This document shows positions 56,550 to 64,000 of a stretch of DNA of 64,000 nt, piece after piece. This DNA comes from Nymphaea colorata (Eukaryota; Streptophyta; Magnoliopsida; Nymphaeales; Nymphaeaceae), in assembly GCF_008831285.2 (NCBI RefSeq), contig NC_045140.1, positions 7,992,505-8,056,504 on the forward strand, written 5' to 3'. Every line of letters begins with the position of its first letter. The first letter of the stretch is position 1. Position numbers and translations under genes: made by a program. The notes under the pieces were generated by a model. The model saw only the letters and a list, made by a program, of their open reading frames with translations, ran no database searches and was not told where the DNA came from.

Positions 56550-56994
56550 GCCTTCCCTCGTACCTGCATCTGTCGAACTAAGCAGTTTTAATGTTCGACC
56601 TCCCAACAGGGTTCGTAGTCCGGCGGAGTGGGGGAGAGAGATTCGAGAGATGGGGTGGTCATGGCCCTGCACCAACCCCGTTACCTGGTGGATTTAGTGC
56701 CTGCTCGCTAAACAGGCAGCAAGCTGAACATGGGTCCAGTACCCGGTTATTGCAAAGCATTTCGGTAAAAAAAAAATAAATAAATAACAGGGTCATGTAC
56801 GACCCATTTCGGGCTGGGTCCACGATGGCTAAAGGAGCTGATTTGCTGACGCAAGAGAGTTAGAGAGAGTGCTACTAAATCATGTACTGTACAACGAGTC
56901 GAGTCCGCTCGTCTCGAACTGGCTTGTATAAGCATGGCTCTAATCGAGTTGGAGCTGGAGTTAAAACTGAAGAAAAAAGGAAAAGTAGCAGAAA
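56550..56994. promoter_or_regulatory. Short region between divergent gene and pseudogene; likely promoter/5' UTR
   Basis: About 445 bp separate the start codons of the metallophosphoesterase (minus) and the BAHD pseudogene (plus). The promoter of the former must lie here or run into the pseudogene. A block with an A-rich tail (about 56680-56790) and a stretch of GTCGAGTCCGCTCG-type repeat (56885-56960) look transposon-derived. No TATA box could be assigned. Confidence 0.35.
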
Positions 56995-58232
56995 ATGAAG
57001 ATCAATAGAGAGAGCTCAAGGCTCCTCAAGCCAAGCTATCATGATGCCTCTAAGCCCCCTCGATACCGTCACAATTCAGACCCATGTTGGCACCTTGTAT
57101 GCCTACAGACCACCCAACCCATCGAACAAAGTCATCGAGCAAGAGCTCCGCCAGGTTCTTGCCGAGTACAAAGATTTCGCTGGCCGCTTCATTTTCAATG
57201 ACAACAGCCACCAGTGCATCCATTTCAATGACGAGGGTATGCGCTTCATTGAAGCTACCTCTGACACCCCTCTTGGTAGCTCGATCGACTAGCCATCTCC
57301 ATACTACCTTGACCTGCACCCAGATATCAAGGGCATAGAGGAGTTGGCTCAGGTGCAGCTCACCAGGTTTGCCTGTGGTTTCATGGTGGTGGGAATTACC
57401 ACACACCACGTAGTCTCGGATGGGCTTGCTCTCAGCCATTTCTTAGTAGCATGGGGCCAAACTATGCGAGACGGCCTCCCTGTTCAACCTCTCCCACTGC
57501 ATGACCGTTCCATCTTCATCCCTCGCAACCCTCCTCTCTTTCAGTTTGACCATAGTGAGATTGAGTATACGGTCAACGAAAGGCCAAGCACTCAGAGGTG
57601 ATGGAAAGGGCACACTTCCCTTGTGCATTTTAAGAGAAACTCAAGTCCAAGGCCTCTAGTGACAATCCTTGTGATAAGCCTTACACTACCTTTGAGTGCC
57701 TTCCTCCCACCTATAGAGGAAGATCACCTCCTCAAGAAATCTTGAAGGGGAGGTGACTACAAAAGTAAGGATTGCAGTGAACGGCCGTTTTAGAATGAGG
57801 AATCCTGATGTGCCTATGAGCTACTCGGGCAATGTTGTGCTATGGGCTTGGCCTGAGTCTAAGGTGAGAGACCTCTTGAATAAGCCGATGGGTCATGCAG
57901 CTAAGCTCGTACATGATGCAGTCGCTCGAGTCGATGACAATTACTTCAGGTCATTCATGGACTTCTCAGGCTCAAAAGGAAAAAATGGAAGGTCTGAAGA
58001 GCGTATATGATGAGGGAGAGGTGGTGTTAGCCCTGACTTGGACGTGAACTCCTAGTTGAGATTCCCCTTTTACGACTTGGATTTTGGCTCAGGCCCGCCT
58101 CACCTCTTTGTGCCTTCCTATGTGCAACTAGAAGGCCTGTTGATTTTTCCGCCTTCCTTCCCTGGCACTGGAGATATCGATGCCTTCATTTCTTTATTTG
58201 AGAAGAATGTGAGATCGGACTGTATGCTTTAG
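56995..58232 (+). pseudogene. BAHD acyltransferase pseudogene (hydroxycinnamoyltransferase-like)
   Basis: Starts MKINRESSRLLKPSYHDASK, shifts frame near 57036 to MPLSPLDTVTIQTHVGTLYA then YRPPNPSNKVIEQELRQVLA, and has a stop at 57290. It continues with FACGFMVVGITTHHVVSDGL (catalytic HxxxD as HVVSD), meets another stop at 57599 and a shift by about 57750, then AVNGRFRMRNPDVPMSYSGN and DDNYFRSFMDF. It ends with tandem TGA stops at 58008, a TAG at 58053, and LRFPFYDLDFGSGPP, where Ser replaces Trp in the DFGWG box. Known: BAHD enzymes transfer acyl groups from CoA to alcohols or amines in the cytosol. The N-terminus and YRPP segment resemble the amine/agmatine hydroxycinnamoyltransferase clade; this is a weak inference. 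At least four lesions make it non-functional. Confidence 0.88.
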
Positions 58233-60046
58233 ATTAGGAGTAGTTTTTCTGCCAAACCTAGTGTATGTTCATGCCTGTTCCACTTCCCCATTCTTACAAC
58301 TACGTCTTAAAACCTAAAGAAACAATTTAGATTATGCGTACCTTTTCGGCAGTGTTAGTGTATTGTGGTGACTATAAGATGTGGTATCTTTCTTGTGTGG
58401 TTATCATTTGTTTAAATTCACATTAATGCAATTTTAACAAGGTCATGGATTGACTATTAACATGATAAAGCCAGTAAAGCTAAAATGTGTGGGCAAATGA
58501 ACACAATTATTTCTTTCTGGATGTTTTTATTTTTGCTCTTGTTATCAAAAGGCAATTAAATTATGCTTAACAATGGAGCTTTGTATACAAGGCAACAGTA
58601 CTCAATCAACCCTGCACTGCCATGGTCACATATACATGAGTAACAACCTAAACTTAAATTACCATGACTCCATTGAATGGGATTTTTTTTTATACACCAA
58701 CTAGCCTCCTTGAACGCAGCAAATCATAGCAGGTATGGTATAAAAAGAAGCGCATAAAGAGAACTTCTTAATTTGAGAACTTATTTAGTTATGTCTTAAC
58801 TTTTGAAGCCGAGTGTCCGGTTGAACATATGGACCATGTTATCTCCCTCCAAATGCCAGCCATTGATGCAGGAGGAGGTGGCAGTGACCAGGCCTTCTGC
58901 CGGCCGACGGAGCCATGAGCGGTCCAATAATGAAACTACTTCTTTCCACCAACCAACCACGGAAACTTCCTCAGACGTCGGGCTTCTTTCACCTTAGATC
59001 AAGAAGATTTATAAAAAAAGGTTTTGCTTTTATTGTTTCACCAATAACAAATGTCAACAATATGATGTCCAACTACAAAAATCAAATAAAATAAAATAAA
59101 TCCCAAGTCTTGCTTCAAGAGTACTGGCAAATCAATAATAAAATCTCAAACTTAGACTCATTCAAGCGGTGGAATATTATCCCTTGGGAACAAAAGCACC
59201 AGTTATACCTAAAAGAGAAAGCAAACTAGTTAATGCCACAAGCAAAATAGCTAAAGCATGAATAAAACAACCCAATTTCTAAACCAAACAAAGGCAAACC
59301 AACACAATACTTAGCACGACTCTAGATAAAACATTAAATTGTAATTAAAATGATAAAAACTTCAAACAAAAGCAAAGTAAGCCTGAAATAGGCCTAACTG
59401 GATGAGAAATTAAAAATAAATTAAAACACTAGGAAACTATAAAATGTGATGGATGAGCTCTGCGCGAGAAAGGCACTTTAACTGTTTCTGAGAAGTGCTC
59501 TACGCGATTTCCTGCATTTGAATTTTTCTTGCATTACCAGTAATTTTCTCTTTATGATAACCAACAACATTTTGGCCAATTTCTTCTAATTTTCCTGCTT
59601 GATAACAAGATATATTCTTTCCTTTAATATATGACTAATGACAATCACTTTCGGCCTCTTCATCGTATTGAGAAAGATCGCTTTAAGCCGTGCTCAAATG
59701 TGGCATATCAGCAATCACATTACCCATATGCATTTGTGTGTTGGGTCTCTAAGCCCAATGTCTGTTTTAGGTTGGGCTAAAAATCCATTAAATTGATTTT
59801 TGCAAGATTACCATGATGTGTTATATGCATTTTTGTATATGTGAATGAAATTTATATCTTTGCAGTTTAGAGTTACTCAGAGAATGTGAGTGGCCTTGAA
59901 AACCTTGTGTTGAGAACTTGTACACAATCCTTTTCCCTCGTGGTCGTGGTTGATATCATATGATTGTAACTTGTTTTTATGTAAAACTATGTAGGACCCA
60001 TTTCTTTCTCTTCACTTTTCATTCTTAAGAATAAGTTTACATGCCT
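58233..60046. other. AT-rich intergenic DNA, no gene recognised
   Basis: A 64-codon plus frame at 58803-58997 has no recognisable motif. Otherwise nothing was supported. Confidence 0.4.
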
Positions 60047-60198
60047 CAAGGAGGCGCATTGCAACTCGGTGTGGTAAAGGGGTTTACATCTAAAGGGGTC
60101 CATGGTTCAAATCTCATGGTCGTTGTCATGCATTTGTGCATTACTTCTCTAAGCTGCGAATAGTGGTAAGCGCGGCACTAAAGTCAAAAAAAAAAAGA
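60047..60198 (+). mobile_element. Probable tRNA-derived SINE
   Basis: TGGTAAAGGGG (60072-60082) fits the Pol III A-box consensus and GGTTCAAATCT (60104-60114) fits the B box. A unique-looking body and an A-rich 3' end (AAAAAAAAAAAG near 60186-60197) follow. A flanking duplication was not established and the A-B spacing is short, so it could be a decayed tRNA-like relic. Confidence 0.5.
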
Positions 60199-60359
60199 AG
60201 GAATGACCGCCGACGAATATTCAACAGTTTTAGGCAAAAGCATGGCCAAAAATAACTCTCAAAACTATCCTTAGACTGATCTAGGGCAAGAGAAACACAA
60301 AAAAGTAAAATAGCAATAAATCTTTTTATCTTTTTTACTTTTCTTCCATTTTCAATCAC

Positions 60360-60740
60360 AAATAAGCATTCCCAAGATCTAAATCTTGACTTTAGATTCA
60401 AAACTAGGTTTACATCTGATCCCAAGATCCAGAATCTAGAACCTAAATTGGGTTTGGATCCAAAATCCAAATCTACACCCAATCCCAGTTTCAAAACTTG
60501 GGACTGATTTTCTATCCATATTACAACAACCAAGATCCATTTCAAGTCTGGGTCCATATTTGGATCGTTATCCAAAGTACCAATACGATTTTAGAATCAC
60601 TTCAAAGACCTAATCGAAGATCCAAAGTCAAGCTCATTGATCCAAGTTTTAGCACGAATCCTTCCAAACTGTAATCCCAATCTAAAGAGCAGATTCAAAA
60701 GCTAGATCTAAATATAGGATTGAAATCCAAAATCAAAAGA
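60360..60740. repeat. GATCCAAA-rich tract, second copy
   Basis: Irregular recurrence of GATCCAAA, AAGATCCA, GATCTAAA and TTGGATC words, like 1380-1960. A long minus-strand frame here (60141-60575) only reflects this composition. Confidence 0.6.
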
Positions 60741-60824
60741 TCTTTTCTCAATTCCGAGAGAAGAATTTCCAAATCTAGAGCTCAAACAAAAATACATGTA
60801 TATTTCAAACCCTAGTCAATAGAG

Positions 60825-60870
60825 CTTAAAAACAACAACAACAAGAACAACAACAATATAATGGAAAAAA
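60825..60870. repeat. (AAC)n-like microsatellite
   Basis: An imperfect run of AAC/ACA triplets. Confidence 0.8.
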
Positions 60871-61090
60871 AGGACAAGAGTAGGAGAGCTGACCAGTCAA
60901 GCTGACCTCCAGGCCAGCCTGGCAGACAGGCTTGGTGGGCGCTTGACCGACTAGACCTTGGGCCTCCTGGGCGGACAAAAACCCAGCCAGTGGCAGGGTC
61001 TTTGCTTGAACAACACTCATGCACTCTGCACCAGCCTCTAAATTTTCTTGATTTTTGTACAGGCATCTTTAAATATTTACTTGTATATAC

Positions 61091-61172
61091 ATATGGGTGC
61101 CCCTCCATATATGAGTACTTCTAAATGGGTGCCCCTCCATATATGAGTACTTATAAATGGGTGCCCCTCCAA
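61091..61172. repeat. Tandem repeat, about 2.5 units of 34 bp
   Basis: The unit ATGGGTGCCCCTCCATATAT plus GAGTACTTCTAA repeats twice and a third copy is cut after GCCCCTCCA. Copies are near-identical, so the array is young. Confidence 0.9.
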
Positions 61173-61384
61173 ATAATTTTTTTGGCTCCACCACTGCATT
61201 GGACCTCAAATTCTTTGTTTTAAAGTGGCAGCATGGACCTCACATCCATTGCTTAGTGCTGATATTCATTATTTGTTTAAAGAGTAGATTTCATATAATA
61301 CTGATTTTAGATCTCGAACCAGGGAAGCAAGCACGCATGTCCTTATTGTGTTGGTTTAGTTGCTATATAATGTGTATGCAAAAC

Positions 61385-61575
61385 AGACTGAAGTTAATAA
61401 CATCAATGATGGGGACGATCGTGTCTAAGGTAGTGGAAAGGCAGGGTGGAGATGAGGGAGAGATGGTGCTGTTCCCTCACATTGAGATGGACTGTTAGCT
61501 GAGGTTCTCTTTCCATGACTTGGAATTTGCAAGAGTACTACTCACCTTCCTCTTTTTATGTATATCAGTTCTTCT
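61385..61575 (+). pseudogene. Second BAHD acyltransferase relic
   Basis: GGDEGEMVLFPHIEMDC, a TAG stop (61496-61498), then LRFSFHDLEF align with DEGEVVL...DVNS, TAG, LRFPFYDLDF of the pseudogene at 58005-58080. Only the region before the DFGWG box is recognisable. The stop occupies the same codon as TAG 58053 in the larger pseudogene. Confidence 0.7.
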
Positions 61576-61683
61576 AAATGGTGCCTGCCTGTTAATGTTA
61601 TAGGAGTGTGTTGTACTCGCTGACATACATTGAGCTCACACCAAACTGTATGGCCTCCCAAACATTTAATTAGCTTCAAATAA

Positions 61684-61942
61684 GGATGTACAATAAGTTA
61701 ACTCGGGCTTGACTCAAACTTGCCTGTGTAAGCTTGACTTGTTTAAAAGAGCCGAACTTGAGTTTGAGTTGATGCTTGAATTAAAAATGTAGAGTTCAAG
61801 ATACATGAGCTTGACTCATTTATATTTGACTAGGAATGTGTCTTTCCTATTTCTTAATCATTAGTGGCATGTTTTGGTAATATTTTATTAACTTTAATAC
61901 CCTATTTCTGGTCTTCATTTTCACTTAAATTTCACACATAGT

Positions 61943-62000
<58 letters not shown>

Positions 62001-62118
62001 GTGAAAGAGATTAGCTCAAACTTGCCTCATAAAGCTCGACTCGAGTTAGAGTTGTGCATGAGCTAAACAATATGTAACTCGAGTGGAGCTTGAGCTCAGC
62101 TTGCTCGTTGTACATTCC
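61684..62118. mobile_element. Possible MITE with GATGTACAA ends and internal (CA)n(TA)n
   Basis: GGATGTACAA at the left and TTGTACATTCC at the right are inverted repeats. Both subterminal parts carry GAGCTTGAGCTC/CTCGACTCGAG-type words. The microsatellite lies at 61941-61998. No clear target duplication. A related GTCGAGTCCGCTCG stretch occurs near 56890. Confidence 0.5.
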
Positions 62119-62929
62119 TCGGCAATTAACGGTAACATGTGAAATTTAAATTGACAAAGTTGACAAGGGCCATATGAGTTAGAAGTATATAATAAGGCTG
62201 CAAATCATCACATAGGGTTTTGTGCACACCCAACATTCTCTATACTTCTATCATGTGAAAGAATTTGGAGAAAAAGGAGTATAAAGGGCTCATTGAGATA
62301 ACTTCATGTCACGATAATCCAATGCCAAGTTATGCTTATATACATTAGCCAAATAGCTTAGTAGTAGCATAGGTTCTTCCTTAGACAATTAATGGTAAGG
62401 TTTATCTACTTTTTCGTGGACACTCGTCAGTATACCACAAGTTACCACTCATAGTACTAACGAGAGGTTTTTCTACCTAAGGTGTGGTCCAGTTGTAAGA
62501 CTTAGTTGTGTGCTACCACCTAAGACCAAGCCCAGCAACATGATGACCATGACACATGGGTATGAGAAGCTTTGAAATATGATCAAACATACAAAATGTT
62601 GAAAATTTGATGCTTCAAATTATTAAGAAAATTTTGAAGAATCATTTGAGAATATAAACCATTTTGATTTGAAGATTATTTACAAATATCATTTGGAAAC
62701 CTTTGAAGATTACTTTTAAAGTCGATCCAATGTTCTATTAAGAATTTAAGTATGTTTGAGATTTTGCTCTTTTTCGGTTACTACCTAACTAAAGCTCCAT
62801 CTCATCTTGCATAAGTTCTTTCAGAGAGGTGCTAGTGATCGTTCATGATTTTCATAAGTAATGGCAACAATAAAAATATCTACATGATAATGATGTCTCA
62901 TTGTAATAAAAATATGTTTATAATAAGAA

Positions 62930-63306
62930 TGTGATCATCTGACAAAATATTGAACATCCATATAAAATATGATGTCATGTGGCATACAAATTGCTTTCAT
63001 AGTATCTGCAAATTTATCCTAGCTAGTCTTTCTAAGTTCTTATAGGAACTCATTTGAATTGTAAACCATAGGCATTGCATTTAAAATGTCTTGTTCTTGT
63101 CTTTGCAATACTTGACAAAAAATATTACTCTGTCCCAAAAGTTCTTTTACCAAATGTAAAATAAATACAAATGTAAATGATTTGATCATTTTGTATGCTA
63201 AATTACCTTCATTACGTACTTGATATGTCGACCCATTGTTTCTTAAGCTTTTTGAAACTACACAAGTTGCATAAAATATTTTTTTCAAACTGCACACTTC
63301 AAACAA
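62930..63306 (-). pseudogene. hAT transposase relic (ZMYM1/DUF4371-like)
   Basis: The minus strand reads SFTFVFILHLVKELLGQSNI and FCQVLQRQEQDILNAMPMVY, then, past stops, ELRKTS and DKFADTMKAICMPHDI. The order FIFILH-LL-QALQRKDQDI-NA is typical of the middle of DUF4371-type hAT transposases. Catalytic residues and ends were not found. Confidence 0.65.
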
Positions 63307-64000
63307 TATGCCCTATAAGTATTGTGAGAATACTCTTAACCATGTAAACCTTTGAAGCCACAAAGCTTGAATTTACGAAGATGAACTGAAGGGCCTGACA
63401 TTGAATATCTATAAAACTTGTGCTGATATGCCATAATTAATATAAGCTCACCTAACTTCATCTCTCTCATTTATTAATATCTCCCATATAAGATGTTGCA
63501 ACCTTTAAACATGCACCACGCTTTCTACAGTTTGAATTTTTAAATGCTTAAAAGGTGGAAAACCATATTAAAAAAGAGCAACATCAAGAGATTTCAGAGT
63601 GGAGCAGCAATAGCATATTTGTTTTCTGCATCTTGGTTTTGTTTTTCTTGCTCATTAACTTGCTTTTGTGTTTGAAATAATCAGAAATGCTTTTCATCAC
63701 CTTCTCAATAAACTTACACGAAAATTTTGAATTTTGAAATCTAAATTCAAGTATAATCAAATAAATAACTAATTGCAGACCATGACATTATGAAAATCAA
63801 GAAATTGTTCATATGGGTCAAATACAGCGTCGCTCTCGTTGGATATTTTTTTATTAAACAAAGAATGCAAATGAAATTATAAAATTAAAACTATATAAAA
63901 ATATGACATATACTAATCTGAAATTTGAAAGGGAAATCAATACTTTTAATCTCAATCAAAACTCCTAATTCTCAAATGAGTCTATCACAAACAGAACACC
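63307..64000. other. AT-rich DNA, nothing further recognised
   Basis: The N-terminal part of the hAT relic may extend into this stretch, but no motif is visible. Confidence 0.35.

Noticed and set aside
56178-56675. A longer frame through exon 1 reading into intron 1
   Set aside because: It begins at a TTG, not an ATG, and the part after ACSWP is the CT-rich intron; the donor GTAAGC and the exon 2 match give the better model.
60141-60575. 144-codon minus-strand frame
   Set aside because: Covers the GATCCAAA tract and the SINE tail; the repetitive Asp/Leu/Gly composition follows the repeat.
5351-62000. TA, CT and GA microsatellites as functional sites
   Set aside because: Common simple repeats in plant introns and LTRs; nothing indicates function beyond marking insertion edges.
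1-64000. CRISPR arrays, prokaryotic operons, tRNA or rRNA genes
   Set aside because: No regularly spaced identical repeats with unique spacers, no operon-like gene packing, and no tRNA cloverleaf or rRNA blocks were seen.

Overview
This is nuclear DNA of a flowering plant: AT-rich, dense in nested Ty1/copia and Ty3/gypsy retrotransposons whose primer-binding sites match plant initiator-Met tRNA, full of small hAT-like elements, with spliced GT-AG plant introns and a BAHD acyltransferase relic. The species cannot be named from the sequence; very long TE-filled introns suggest a large genome.

The backbone is one host gene on the minus strand. Thirteen exons, found by translating both strands and joining phases, make an uninterrupted 540-codon frame from the ATG at 56549 to the stop at 6735. 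The product is a membrane-anchored metallophosphoesterase of the Cdc1/Ted1/PGAP5 (MPPE1) family. All five phosphoesterase motifs are present and all 12 introns are GT-AG. About 1.6 kb of coding sequence is spread over about 50 kb because three introns (about 24.2, 8.9 and 13.4 kb) have swollen with transposons.

Layout: 1-6.4 kb, intergenic, with a GATCCAAA-rich tract and a tandem array of about 250-265 bp units. 6.7-7.9 kb, exons 13 to 9. 7.9-32.2 kb, intron 8: copia A with a young complete copia C nested in it (TSD TGGAC), copia fragments D and E, copia B carrying a CGATAC-rich insertion, three hAT-like MITEs, and a head-to-head inverted pair of gypsy elements with arms of about 3 kb. 32.2-32.6 kb, exons 8 to 6. 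32.6-41.6 kb, intron 5: an LTR remnant and copia K (7.3 kb between its LTRs), invaded by two MITEs and another copia fragment. 41.6-41.9 kb, exons 5 and 4. 41.9-55.3 kb, intron 3: copia F (interrupted by a MITE), copia G, a chromodomain gypsy relic, a solo LTR and a duplicated unclassified repeat. 55.3-56.5 kb, exons 3 to 1.

The right end (57-64 kb) has a divergently oriented BAHD acyltransferase pseudogene, a second relic of the same family sharing its nonsense codon, a probable tRNA-derived SINE, short tandem repeats and a decayed hAT transposase fragment.

The most novel-looking component is a family of at least seven elements with ends of the CTATGTCAC / GTGACATAG type, flanked by 8-bp duplications and, in several copies, carrying GTAC-rich subterminal blocks. 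Several sit inside older retrotransposons, so insertion order can be read. No prokaryotic system, CRISPR array, rRNA or tRNA gene was seen.
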